Source: Azospirillum brasilense (GTDB taxonomy: Bacteria; Pseudomonadota; Alphaproteobacteria; Azospirillales; Azospirillaceae). From it: a stretch of 64,000 bases of DNA. The stretch spans positions 186,001 through 250,000 of the forward strand of contig NZ_VITH01000009.1 of NCBI RefSeq assembly GCF_007827815.1. Reading direction: 5' to 3'. Under the pieces are notes generated by a model. That model ran no database searches. It had not been told where the DNA came from and saw only the letters and a list, made by a program, of their open reading frames with translations. A program made the position numbers and the translations under genes. Numbering within the stretch: position 1 is the first letter of the stretch; each line of letters opens with the position of its first letter. Shown here one piece after another: positions 46,018 through 54,097 of the stretch.

Positions 46018-46788
46018 TTACGTTCCGATCAAGCCGAGCTGCGGGCTCGACGCCTCCGCGAAGGCGCGTTTCGGCATGCGCCCGGCCAGACGGGCCGCCC
46101 GCCCCGCCGCCACCGCGTCGCGCATCGCCGCCGCCATGCGCACCGGATCGCGCGCCTTCGACACCGCGGTGTTCAGCAGGACGGCGGCGCAGCCCAGCTC
46201 CATCGCCAGGGCGGCATCCGACGCCGTACCGATCCCGGCGTCCAGGACCACCGGCACCGGGCTGCGCGCGCAGATCGTCTCGATGGCGTGCGGGTTGCGG
46301 ATGCCCAGCCCCGAGCCGATGAAGGCGCCCAGCGGCATCACCGCCGCAGCACCCAGGTCGGCGAGCTTGCGGCAGGTCACCGGATCGTCGTTGCAGTAGG
46401 GCAGAACGGTAAAGCCGTCGCCCACCAACTCCTCGGTCGCGCGCAGCAGTTCTTCCACATCGGGGTAGAGCAGTTCGCGGTCGCCGATGACCTCCAGCTT
46501 GATCCAGTCCACACCCAGCGCCTCGCGGGCGAGCTGCGCGGTCAGCACCGCCTCCTTGGCGGTCAGGCAGCCGGCGGTGTTGGGCAGCAGCCCCGCGCGG
46601 TCGCCGATGACGTCGACGAGGCTTTCCGAATAGCCGTCCAGGCTGATGCGGCGGATGGCCAGCGTGACCAGTTCGCTGCCGCTGGCCTCCAGCGCGTCGA
46701 GCATGACCTGCTGGTTCGGATAACCAGCGGTGCCGAGAAACAGGCGCGAGCGGAACTCGCGGCCCGCTATGGTGAGCGTGTCGTTCAT
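46018..46788 (-). CDS. thiG: thiazole synthase
   Basis: A 256-aa TIM-barrel enzyme that builds the thiazole phosphate of thiamine from DXP, ThiS-thiocarboxylate and a glycine imine. Motifs are present: 'GREFRSRLFLGTAGYPNQQV', 'WIKLEVIGD' with the Schiff-base Lys, 'MPLGAFIGSGLGIRNP', 'VPVVLDAGIGTASDA' and 'AVLLNTAVSKARDPVRMA'. It follows thiS on the same strand after a 218-nt gap occupied by an inverted repeat, so it is probably part of the riboswitch-controlled thiO-thiS-thiG operon. Confidence 0.96.
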   Translation of the reverse strand: MNDTLTIAGREFRSRLFLGTAGYPNQQVMLDALEASGSELVTLAIRRISLDGYSESLVDVIGDRAGLLPNTAGCLTAKEAVLTAQLAREALGVDWIKLEVIGDRELLYPDVEELLRATEELVGDGFTVLPYCNDDPVTCRKLADLGAAAVMPLGAFIGSGLGIRNPHAIETICARSPVPVVLDAGIGTASDAALAMELGCAAVLLNTAVSKARDPVRMAAAMRDAVAAGRAARLAGRMPKRAFAEASSPQLGLIGT

Positions 46789-46811
46789 GGGTGTTTCCTC
46801 GATGATTGATA

Positions 46812-46954
46812 TCCCCTCTCCCGCCTCGGGAGAGGGGAGGGGCCCGCGCGAAGCGCGGGAAGGGTGAGGGTGCCGCCGAGGATCAGCGCCTTGATCCTTG
46901 CACGACCCTCACCCGCCCGCTGCGCGGGCACCCTCTCCCGGGACGGGAGAGGGA
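46812..46954. repeat. dispersed intergenic inverted repeat, family C
   Basis: CCCCTCTCCCGCCTCGGGAG at one end mirrors CCCTCTCCCGGGACGGGAGA at the other, with nested GCGAAGCGC and CGCTGCGCG hairpins between. The element separates thiS from thiG. Such elements often lie within operons and can shape mRNA stability. Confidence 0.75.
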
Positions 46955-47006
46955 TTGGGCGCCGCCTTTGCGGGAAAAACATCAAGGGACGTGGCGGGCG
47001 AGAGGT

Positions 47007-47216
47007 TCAGCCGCCTTGGACGGGCCGGATGATCTCCAGGGCGTCGCCCGCGGACAGGGCCGTCTCATCCCAGCGGCGGGACGGCAGGACGGCGCCATTG
47101 AGAGCGACGGCGACCCCGCGAGTCCCCGCGGCGATACCGCGGTCGGCCAGCAGGGCGGCGACGGTCGGAACGTTCAGCTCCTCCTCCCGCCCATTGACGC
47201 GGATGCGCGCGCTCAT
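47007..47216 (-). CDS. thiS: sulfur carrier protein ThiS
   Basis: A 69-aa ubiquitin-like protein starting MSARIRVNGREEELN and ending VQGG; the C-terminal Gly-Gly is the site of thiocarboxylation. 'GVAVALNGAVLPSRRWDETA' is typical. Its ATG overlaps the thiO stop (ATGA), giving translational coupling. It supplies sulfur to ThiG. Confidence 0.95.
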   Translation of the reverse strand: MSARIRVNGREEELNVPTVAALLADRGIAAGTRGVAVALNGAVLPSRRWDETALSAGDALEIIRPVQGG

Positions 47217-48382
47217 GCCGCGGCTCCCCTGGGCTGGGCGAAGCGGTCGAGCGCGAAGGGGAGGATCACCGGATCGCTTTCCCCGGTCAGGACCAGCCGC
47301 GCCACCGAATCCGCGGTGACCGGGGTCAGCAGGATGCCGTTGCGGTGGTGCCCGGTGGCGTAGACCAGCCCCTCCACCTCCGAGAGGCCGAGGATCGGGG
47401 CGTCGTCGCGGGTGCCGGGGCGGAAGCCGGCCCATGCCTCCTCGATGGGCAGTTCGGCGATGCCCGGCAGGGCGCGCCACGCCCCCTCCAGCAGGGCGAA
47501 CTGGCCCCCGGCGGTCAGCCGGTCGTCGAAGCCGCGCTCCTCCGTCGTGGCGCCGACCAGCAGCCGCCCGTCCAGCCGCGGGATCAGGTAGGTGCCGGGC
47601 GTCCACACCACATGGCGCAGCAGCGGCAACCGGGCGTCCATGCGCAGGCAGAGCATCTGGCCCTTCACCGGGCGCACCGGCGGCCGCACCGCCGGGGACA
47701 GCCCGTCGATCCAGCCCGACCACGCCCCGGCGGCCAGAACCACCCGGTCGGCCTCGAACAGCCGGTCGCCGACCTGGACGCCAACGGCGCGACCACCACG
47801 GACCTCGATGCGGCCGATCTCTGCATACTCGTGCACCACGGCACCGGCCCGCAAAGCGGCGGCATGCAGGGCGGCGGCAACCTTGCGGTTGTCCACCTGA
47901 TGGTCGCCGGCGCAGAACAGCGCACCGGCCACGCCCGGCTGGAGATAGGGCTCGCGCCGCCGCACCTCCGCCCCGCTCAGCCATTCCACCGGCAGGCCAA
48001 GCTTGGTCTGGAAGTCGTGCAGGAAGCGCACCTTGGCCGCGTCGTCGGCGTTCAGCGCGATGACCATCGTGCCTTCGCCGCGCAGGTCCACCGCCATGCC
48101 GGAAGCGGCCTCCAGCTCCGCCGCGAAGGCGGGCCACAGGTCCTGCGAGGCGCGGGTCAACGGCAGAAGGTTCTCTTCGCCGGGTTCGGTTTCCACGCAG
48201 GCGGCGAGCATGCCCCCCGCGGCGTGGCTGGCGCCCCGGCCGGCGGCGCCGCGGTCGAAGACCTCGACCCGGCAGCCGGCGGCGGCCAGCCTCCAGGCGA
48301 TGGACAGGCCGATCACCCCGGCGCCGATCACGGCGACGGTGGGTTTTGCGGAATCAGAATGAAATAAGGGCGCGGATACCAT
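47213..48382 (-). CDS. thiO: glycine oxidase ThiO
   Basis: A 389-aa FAD-dependent oxidase that converts glycine to the iminoacetate used by ThiG. The N-terminal dinucleotide fold 'VAVIGAGVIGLSIAWRLAAA', 'DRGAAGRGASHAAGGMLAAC', 'VVLAAGAWS', 'LLVGATTEERGFD' and the C-terminal 'YATGHHRNGILLTPVTAD' match ThiO of the DadA/GlyOx group. The first gene after the TPP riboswitch; its ribosome site GAAGGGAG is part of the aptamer's 3' strand. Confidence 0.94.
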   Translation of the reverse strand: MVSAPLFHSDSAKPTVAVIGAGVIGLSIAWRLAAAGCRVEVFDRGAAGRGASHAAGGMLAACVETEPGEENLLPLTRASQDLWPAFAAELEAASGMAVDLRGEGTMVIALNADDAAKVRFLHDFQTKLGLPVEWLSGAEVRRREPYLQPGVAGALFCAGDHQVDNRKVAAALHAAALRAGAVVHEYAEIGRIEVRGGRAVGVQVGDRLFEADRVVLAAGAWSGWIDGLSPAVRPPVRPVKGQMLCLRMDARLPLLRHVVWTPGTYLIPRLDGRLLVGATTEERGFDDRLTAGGQFALLEGAWRALPGIAELPIEEAWAGFRPGTRDDAPILGLSEVEGLVYATGHHRNGILLTPVTADSVARLVLTGESDPVILPFALDRFAQPRGAAA

Positions 48383-48388
48383 GCGGCG

Positions 48389-48470
48389 GCTCCCTTCGCT
48401 GGCATTATCCAGACAGGTTCGATGGGTGTGATCTCAGCCGCGCGAGCGCATCCCGCACGGCACCCCAGCC
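48389..48470 (-). promoter_or_regulatory. TPP riboswitch (THI element)
   Basis: On the minus strand the region reads GGCTGGGGTGCC, then GGCTGAGATCACACCCATCG, AACCTGTCTGGATAATGCCA and GCGAAGGGA. These are the conserved CUGAGA, ACCC...GAACCUG and CUGGAUAAUGCCAGCGAAGGGA parts of the thi-box aptamer. The terminal GAAGGGA also serves as the thiO ribosome site, 8 nt before the ATG, so thiamine pyrophosphate should switch translation off. Confidence 0.95.
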
Positions 48471-48523
48471 AATGCCCGGATCATCCGGAAGAGAGCCGCC
48501 TTTGGCAAGTCCCTTTTCGTTGG

Positions 48524-49963
48524 TCACAACAACAAAAGCGACGCCAGCCCCAGGAAGGACAGGAAGCCGATGACGTCGGTCATGGTGGTCAGGAAGACCG
48601 AACTCGCCACCGCCGGATCGACGCCCATCCGGTCCAGCCCGATGGGAATCAGCACCCCGCACAGCCCGGCGACGAACAGGTTGATGACCATGGCGCAGCC
48701 GATGACGAGGCCGATCATCGGCTCGAACCACGTCGCGGCGATGGCCCCCACCAGCGTGGCGAAGACGGCGCCGTTGAGCAGACCGACCAGAACCTCCTTG
48801 CCCACCACGCGGGGCGCGTTGGAGGACGACAGCTCGCGCGTCGCCAGGGCGCGCACCGCCACGGTCAGCGTCTGGGTCCCGGCGTTGCCGCCCATCGAGG
48901 CGGTGATCGGCATCAGCACGGCCAGCGCCACGATCTGTTCGATGGTCGCCTCGAACAGCGAGATGACGCCCGCCGCCGCAAAGGCGGTGAACAGGTTCAG
49001 CCCCAGCCAGGAAATGCGCGAGCGCGAGGTTTCCAGCACCGAGCGGTAGATCGAGGTGTCGCCGACGCCGCCCAGCTTGCCGATGTCGTCCTCGGCCTCC
49101 TCGTCGATGATGTGGACCACGTCGTCGACGGTGATGACGCCGATCAGCCGCCCGCCGGCATCCACCACGGGGGCGGAGACCAGGGCGTATTGGCGGAACA
49201 GGTTCGCCACCTCCTCCTGGTCCATGGTGGCGGGGATGGTGTCCACCTCCTCCGTCACCAGATCGGCGATGCGGACGGACCGCTTCTGGCGCAGCAGGCG
49301 CGACAGCGGCACCGCCCCGACCACCCGGTGCATCGGATCGACGACGAAGATGTCGTAGAAGTCCTCCGGCAGCTCATCGGTGGTGGCGCGGACATAATCG
49401 ATGGTCTTGCCCACCGTCCAGAACTGCGGGACCGCCACCAGATCGCGCTGCATCAGGCGGCCGGCGGTGTATTCGTCGTAGGTCAGGTTCTCCTGGACCA
49501 GCGCGCGGTCGGCGGCCGGCAGATTCTCCAGAACCTCGCGCCGGGTGTCCTCGTCCAGGTCCTCGATGACGTCGACGGCGTCGTCGGTGTCCAGCTCCGC
49601 GACGGCGGCGGCCAGCTCCTTCGGCTCGAACAGCTCGACGATCTCCTCGCGGAGATCGGGGTTGAGGTAGCTCAGCACCTCGCCGTCGAAGTCGGGGCGC
49701 AGGACGCCGACCAGCGCCTCGCGGTCGTCGTGGCCGAGCTGTTCGATCAGGTCGGCGATGTCGGCGGGGTGCAGCGTGTCCAGCTCGGCGCGCAGATCGT
49801 CGCGCCATCCGGCGTGCAGCCGTTCGACGATCTCCTCCACGAACTCCGGCTCAACACCGTAGGCGCGCTCCTCCTCGCCGTCCTCGCGGGGCGGGGCGGG
49901 GCGTTCGGCCGGGTGCGGCACATCGTCCTGGATACGATCCGGTTCCTGGCGGTCGGTGTGCAT
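48524..49963 (-). CDS. mgtE: magnesium transporter MgtE
   Basis: A 479-aa Mg2+ channel. An N-terminal superhelical domain ('LHPADIADLIEQLGHDDREA', 'LEPKELAAAVAELDTDDAVD'-like repeats) is followed by paired CBS domains (about 160-290, 'FVVDPMHRVVGAVPLSRLL', 'VVDAGGRLIGVITVDDVV') and five membrane helices. The permeation motif is in 'ITASMGGNAGTQTLTVAVRA'. The N-domain and CBS pair close the channel at high cytosolic Mg2+. The gene is monocistronic, after the divergent thi locus direction; GGGAGGG precedes the ATG. Confidence 0.95.
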   Translation of the reverse strand: MHTDRQEPDRIQDDVPHPAERPAPPREDGEEERAYGVEPEFVEEIVERLHAGWRDDLRAELDTLHPADIADLIEQLGHDDREALVGVLRPDFDGEVLSYLNPDLREEIVELFEPKELAAAVAELDTDDAVDVIEDLDEDTRREVLENLPAADRALVQENLTYDEYTAGRLMQRDLVAVPQFWTVGKTIDYVRATTDELPEDFYDIFVVDPMHRVVGAVPLSRLLRQKRSVRIADLVTEEVDTIPATMDQEEVANLFRQYALVSAPVVDAGGRLIGVITVDDVVHIIDEEAEDDIGKLGGVGDTSIYRSVLETSRSRISWLGLNLFTAFAAAGVISLFEATIEQIVALAVLMPITASMGGNAGTQTLTVAVRALATRELSSSNAPRVVGKEVLVGLLNGAVFATLVGAIAATWFEPMIGLVIGCAMVINLFVAGLCGVLIPIGLDRMGVDPAVASSVFLTTMTDVIGFLSFLGLASLLLL

Positions 49964-50260
49964 GGCGGCACCCTCCCTTTACGATGGCAATGCGGCGTGA
50001 CGGCATGGTCCTGCGATCGGCCGACCATGGCGCACCGGCGTTTGCGGGTTGGTGGGGAGCCCTCGCGGAATCCCGCCGGGGCGCCCACCGAATATAGGTG
50101 TGCCGCTGTTTTGTCCAGCCCGGCGGACCGGTCCGGGCCCTCCGGCCTTGCGCGCAATTGCTTGCGCGGGCTTCACAATTCGTGCACCCATAATGCGCGC
50201 GGGGCTTTCCACCTCGCGCAGCCCGAGAAGAACCGACACCACCGGCCAGCGGATGTGACG

Positions 50261-50563
50261 ATGGAGTACGCCTACACCGACATCGACGGTCAGGAGGGGA
50301 TCATGCTGTCGGGGCGTTTCACCTACGACGACAGCCGCAAGTTCCACGACCTGCTGGCGGATTGGGACATCGGCGCGCGGCCCGAGGTGCGGCTGGACCT
50401 GCGTTATCTGACCTTTCTCGACTCCGCGGCAATCGGCATGCTGTTCGTCCTTGCCAACCGTTGCCGCGACGCCAAGGGTCTGGTGACGGTGCACAACGCG
50501 CAGCCCTACATCGTGCAGACCATGCGGCGCGTGGCGCTCGACCAGTATGTGGAGTTCCGCTGA
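50261..50563 (+). CDS. STAS-domain protein (anti-sigma factor antagonist-like)
   Basis: A 100-aa single STAS domain: 'GIMLSGRFTYDDSRKFHDLL', 'VRLDLRYLTFLDSAAIGMLF' with the DSAAIG loop holding the phosphorylatable Ser, then 'VLANRCRDAKGLVTVHNA'. SpoIIAA-like proteins bind anti-sigma/kinase partners. None is encoded nearby, so the partner is unknown. The upstream 49964-50260 gap carries only the promoters of this gene and mgtE. Confidence 0.85.
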   Translation: MEYAYTDIDGQEGIMLSGRFTYDDSRKFHDLLADWDIGARPEVRLDLRYLTFLDSAAIGMLFVLANRCRDAKGLVTVHNAQPYIVQTMRRVALDQYVEFR

Positions 50564-50611
50564 GGCGGAGCGGCCCGAAAGAAACAGCCCTGATCCGGGC
50601 GGCCTGAAAAC

Positions 50612-50651
50612 GAAAAAGCCCGCTGTGGTCCGATGGACCGGCGGGCTTTTC
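50612..50651. terminator. bidirectional intrinsic terminator
   Basis: AAAAAGCCCGC (from 50614) pairs with GCGGGCTTTT (ending 50650), with an inner GGTCC/GGACC stem. It ends the STAS gene on the plus strand and the tRNA-Leu on the minus strand. Confidence 0.85.
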
Positions 50652-50683
50652 GTTTGTTTGCCTGATCCCCCGTTTCGGGGGGA

Positions 50684-50770
50684 TGGTGCGGTCGAGAAGA
50701 CTCGAACTTCCACGGCATCTCTGCCACAGCGACCTCAACGCTGCGCGTCTACCAATTCCGCCACGACCGC
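50684..50770 (-). tRNA. tRNA-Leu (GAG)
   Basis: On the minus strand the acceptor 5' arm GCGGTCG pairs with CGACCGC before the encoded ACCA 3' end. The D-arm is TGGCGGAATTGGTAGACG, the anticodon loop TTGAGGT gives GAG, a long variable arm follows as in class II tRNAs, and the T-arm reads GAAGTTCGAGTCTTC. The 87-nt length with CCA fits tRNA-Leu. Confidence 0.96.
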
Positions 50771-50895
50771 ACAAGGCTGGTAGAACCGACGACAGGATCA
50801 CTCCCGTCATCGGGTGGAGCGGGGGAATAGCAGATCCCCAACGACCGATCAAGCGGCGTCTCGCGTTTTTGCCAAAGAAAGTTCATAACGTCGGG

Positions 50896-51624
50896 ATGAC
50901 CGACCTCACCGCCCCCGTTCCGCCCGCCCCCGACGCCATCGGCGATGCCGTTCCCGCCCCGGCCAGGGCGGTGGAGTGGCGCATCAGCGACACGCCCGTC
51001 CCCTACCCCGACGCGCTGGCCGAGATGGAGGCGCGCGTCGAGGCCATCCGCGCCGGCACCGCGCCGGAGCTGGTCTGGCTGCTGGAGCACCCGCCCCTCT
51101 ACACCGCCGGAACCAGCGCGCGGGAGGAAGACCTGCTGGAGCCGGGCCGCTTCCCCGTCTATCAGGCCGGGCGCGGCGGGCAGTTCACCTACCATGGGCC
51201 GGGGCAGCGCGTGGCCTATGTGATGCTCGACCTGAAGACGCGCGGCGCCGACATCCGCGCCTTCGTCCAGGATCTGGAGGAGTGGCTGATCCGCACGCTG
51301 GCCGCCTTCAACATCCGCGGCGAGCGGCGGGAGGGCCGCGTCGGCATCTGGGTGGACAAGGGACCTTACGGCGGCGCCCCCGGCCAGGAGGACAAGATCG
51401 CCGCGATCGGCGTGCGGGTGCGCCGCTGGGTCAGCTTCCATGGCGTCGCCCTGAACGTGGAGCCGGACCTGTCGCACTTCGCCGGCATCGTCCCATGCGG
51501 CATCAGCGAGCATGGGGTGACCTCCATCGTCGCGCTCGGCCATCTCGTCGCCATGGAGGATGTGGACGCCGCCCTGATCGCCAGCTTCGCGGAGGTCTTC
51601 GGCGGCGGGCCGGAAGGGGAATGA
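50896..51624 (+). CDS. lipB: lipoyl(octanoyl) transferase
   Basis: A 242-aa enzyme that moves octanoate from acyl-carrier protein to lipoyl domains. The family motifs are present: 'LLEHPPLYTAGTSA', 'GGQFTYHGPGQRVAYVMLDL' and 'EDKIAAIGVRVRRWVSFHG' with the catalytic Lys. 'IVPCGISEHGVTSI' holds the acyl-carrying Cys. The N-terminus has a short Pro/Ala-rich extension. The start is the ATG at 50896, as upstream codons overlap the tRNA. Confidence 0.95.
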   Translation: MTDLTAPVPPAPDAIGDAVPAPARAVEWRISDTPVPYPDALAEMEARVEAIRAGTAPELVWLLEHPPLYTAGTSAREEDLLEPGRFPVYQAGRGGQFTYHGPGQRVAYVMLDLKTRGADIRAFVQDLEEWLIRTLAAFNIRGERREGRVGIWVDKGPYGGAPGQEDKIAAIGVRVRRWVSFHGVALNVEPDLSHFAGIVPCGISEHGVTSIVALGHLVAMEDVDAALIASFAEVFGGGPEGE

Positions 51625-51627
51625 GCC

Positions 51628-52137
51628 CTACCGCTTCGGCGCCCCGGCGGGCTGCGCGTCGTTGAGGACGCGCAGATCCTCGTTGGTGATCGACACGATG
51701 GTGCAGCCGGTGCTGTCGCCGTTGCGGAACAGGTAGATCAGCTTGCGGTTCGCCTGCTTCTTCGGGTCGTGCAGGTTCAGGCCGTGACCGAAGGCGACGC
51801 CCAGGACCTCGCCTTTGAAAATGGCGCGGTAGCGCATGGGCATTTGCTCCCGGAACTGGCGGGAGGCGCAGGATTTGCTCAGTTCCTTCTCGAAGGTCCC
51901 GGCGTGCCGCCAGTCCTGGGTGGAGCGGATCGTCACCCATTGCGGCGGCAGCGGGAACTGGACGACCGGCGGCGACAGCGGCAGGTCGTAGCCGCCGGGC
52001 GGCACCGGCGGCATGTGCCCCGGCTCCGTCCGGTCAAGCGGCCCCTTGGCCCAGGCGGCTCCGGTTGCCAACACGCCGAGCGACAGGAGGGCGCCGCACA
52101 GGAGCCGAAGCGCTGATTTTGGCCTTTTGCCGCTCAT
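51628..52137 (-). CDS. secreted hypothetical protein, 169 aa
   Basis: A signal peptide (LLCGALLSLGVLATGAAWA) precedes a Pro-rich stretch (MPPVPPGGYDLPLSPP). A compact domain follows with 'RYRAIFKGEVLGVAFGHGLN' and a pair of cysteines (KSCASR, TGCTIV). Not a family I recognise. It is convergent with lipB, ending 3 nt after its stop. Confidence 0.7.
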   Translation of the reverse strand: MSGKRPKSALRLLCGALLSLGVLATGAAWAKGPLDRTEPGHMPPVPPGGYDLPLSPPVVQFPLPPQWVTIRSTQDWRHAGTFEKELSKSCASRQFREQMPMRYRAIFKGEVLGVAFGHGLNLHDPKKQANRKLIYLFRNGDSTGCTIVSITNEDLRVLNDAQPAGAPKR

Positions 52138-52148
52138 CCCGACCCGAG

Positions 52149-52253
52149 TGCCCCCACCCTAACCCTCCCCCGCTTCGCAGGGGAGGGGACTGCCGCCGCT
52201 TCGCGATACACTCCCTCCCCTGCGATAGCGGGGGAGGGTCGGGGTGGGGGCAA
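52149..52253. repeat. dispersed intergenic inverted repeat, family B copy 2
   Basis: GCCCCCACCCTAACCCTCCC at one end mirrors GGGAGGGTCGGGGTGGGGGC at the other. The core CCTCCCCCGCTTCGCAGGGG is identical to the copy at 11361-11415. It lies between the 169-aa secreted protein and acylphosphatase. The remainder up to 52325 shows nothing more. Confidence 0.8.
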
Positions 52254-52325
52254 GGCTAAACAGCCCCTCATCCACGCCCGACAGCCTAGCCCCGCCGGAC
52301 TAACAGAACGCTAACCATCCCACCG

Positions 52326-52619
52326 TCACAGCGTCGGGCGCTGCTCGAAGACGCCCGGACCGGGATCGCGGGCGGGCTCGACGGCGATGTCGCTGACGAT
52401 GGCGGCGGAGGGGCCGCGGCGGCAGGCCTCCAGCATGCGGTCCACGGCGTCCGCCGGGCCGGCGAACAGCGCCTCCACCGTGCCGTCGCCGCGGTTGCGC
52501 ACCCAGCCGTCCAGCCCTAGCCGGTTCGCCGTCTCCACGGTCCAGCCGCGGTACCACACGCCCTGCACCTTGCCATGAATGCGGGCCAGCACGGCCTTGC
52601 GGTCTTCCTTATCCGCCAT
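52326..52619 (-). CDS. acyP: acylphosphatase
   Basis: A 97-aa enzyme hydrolysing acyl phosphates. The phosphate loop with the catalytic Arg is 'GKVQGVWYRGWTVETAN', and the catalytic Asn is in 'DGWVRNRGDGTVEALFAG'. I start at MADKEDRK (52619); an in-frame ATG 24 nt upstream is possible. Single gene with no operon partner. Confidence 0.94.
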   Translation of the reverse strand: MADKEDRKAVLARIHGKVQGVWYRGWTVETANRLGLDGWVRNRGDGTVEALFAGPADAVDRMLEACRRGPSAAIVSDIAVEPARDPGPGVFEQRPTL

Positions 52620-52855
52620 TCCCATCCCCGGTGTCGTTTCCATGAGGCGAAGGACAATAGGACAGGCGCCGGTTCCGGAAAAGCCGGCGCCCTCCCCTCC
52701 CCCAATGAACAGTGCCGCCAACCATTCGTCGGCGTATCATCCCTTGCATGGCGGGGCGCGGGATCTCCTGTGACCGCCGGGCCGCGACAGCGAAGGCCGC
52801 GACCGGGCACGGGCGGGCTCGCGTTCCCTGAACGAACGGTTCGGGAGGAACGGAC

Positions 52856-53719
52856 ATGACCATCCGAAACCCTGTGGAATGGGGAGCGGCCCATTTCAAA
52901 TCCTGGTCCCACGGCCTGGCCGAGGCGGGTCACGCCATCGCCCCGCCGGCGGCGGAGCGGGCGGCGCTGGAGCCGACCGTGCGGCGCATCCGCAGCGACG
53001 ATCTGCGTGACGCGCTGAGGAAGGGGCTCCATGACTTCATGGCCTGCCGCACCGACGTCCTGTTCATCGCCCTGATCTACCCGCTGGTCGGGCTGCTGCT
53101 GGCCGAGGTGGTCTTCGACCAGAACGCGCTGCACCTGCTGTTTCCGCTGGCCTCCGGCTTCGTGCTGATCGGCCCCTTCGCCGCGGTCGGCCTCTATGAG
53201 ATGAGCCGCCGGCGCGAGCGGGGCGAGCACGTGTCCTGGGCGGACGCCTTCGGCGTGGCGCGCTCCCCGGCCTTCGGGGCGATCCTGGCGATGGGGGCGA
53301 TCCTGACGGCGGTGTTCCTGCTGTGGCTGGTGGCGGCGCAGCTCATCTACATGGCGACTCTCGCCCCGCTGGCGCCGGAGGGCTGGAGCGCCTTCGTCCA
53401 AGCCCTGTTCACCACCCGCGCCGGCTGGAGCATGATCGTTCTCGGGATGGGTGTCGGCTTCCTGTTCGCCGTCCTGGTGCTGGCGATCAGCGTGGTCAGC
53501 TTCCCGCTCCTCATGGACCGCCGGGTCGGCGTGGCGACGGCCATCCGCACCTCCGTTCGTGCCACCCTGAGGAATCCCGAACCCATGGCGCTCTGGGGCC
53601 TGATCGTGGCGGGAGGGCTGCTGCTCGGCTCGCTGCCCGCCTTCGTCGGGCTGGTGATCGTCATGCCGGTGCTCGGCCACGCCACGTGGCACCTCTACCG
53701 GCGCCTGATTCCGGAGTGA
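52856..53719 (+). CDS. DUF2189 family membrane protein
   Basis: A 287-aa protein. The N-terminal 'VRRIRSDDLRDALRKGLHDF' is the hallmark of the family, and five or six helices follow. The loop 'YEMSRRRERGEHVSWADAFG' and 'VVSFPLLMDRRVGVATAIRT' are also characteristic. Inner membrane, function unknown. Members are often annotated near cytochrome oxidase genes, and here ctaCDE lies just downstream on the other strand. GGGAGGAACGG precedes the ATG. Confidence 0.87.
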   Translation: MTIRNPVEWGAAHFKSWSHGLAEAGHAIAPPAAERAALEPTVRRIRSDDLRDALRKGLHDFMACRTDVLFIALIYPLVGLLLAEVVFDQNALHLLFPLASGFVLIGPFAAVGLYEMSRRRERGEHVSWADAFGVARSPAFGAILAMGAILTAVFLLWLVAAQLIYMATLAPLAPEGWSAFVQALFTTRAGWSMIVLGMGVGFLFAVLVLAISVVSFPLLMDRRVGVATAIRTSVRATLRNPEPMALWGLIVAGGLLLGSLPAFVGLVIVMPVLGHATWHLYRRLIPE

Positions 53720-53729
53720 GACGGCCGGG

Positions 53730-54089
53730 TTAGCCACAGGCCGGCACCTGCAGGGCGGGAAGCCCGTTCCACAGGATGGCAACCAGCGAACCCGCGGCGG
53801 CGAGCCCGGTGAACAGGCGGATGAAGCGGCGCGGGTCCTCGCTGGTCCGCCGGCCCGGCGCGGCGCCCCACAGCGCCGCCGCCAGCACGCCCGCGGCCAG
53901 CAGCAGAGCGACCGCCGTGGCGCCGAGGATCAGCACCACCGCGACGGGGTGGCCGTACAGTTCCACCCCGTCCCACTCGCGGGCGCAGATCAGCCCGTTG
54001 ATGCCGTAGACCGCGGCGAAATGGACCGCCCAGATCAGGAAGGCCGACATCATCCCGGTGAAGGTCGCAGTGAACGCCGTCCTTTCCAT
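53730..54089 (-). CDS. small membrane protein of the oxidase operon, 119 aa
   Basis: It starts MERTAFTATFTGMMSAFLIW and has three hydrophobic helices. It lies 8 nt after the fused oxidase subunit gene on the same strand, so it is co-transcribed. Its position is that of a subunit IV-like or assembly factor, but the sequence is not one I recognise. Confidence 0.7.
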   Translation of the reverse strand: MERTAFTATFTGMMSAFLIWAVHFAAVYGINGLICAREWDGVELYGHPVAVVLILGATAVALLLAAGVLAAALWGAAPGRRTSEDPRRFIRLFTGLAAAGSLVAILWNGLPALQVPACG

Positions 54090-54097
54090 GGTCCACC

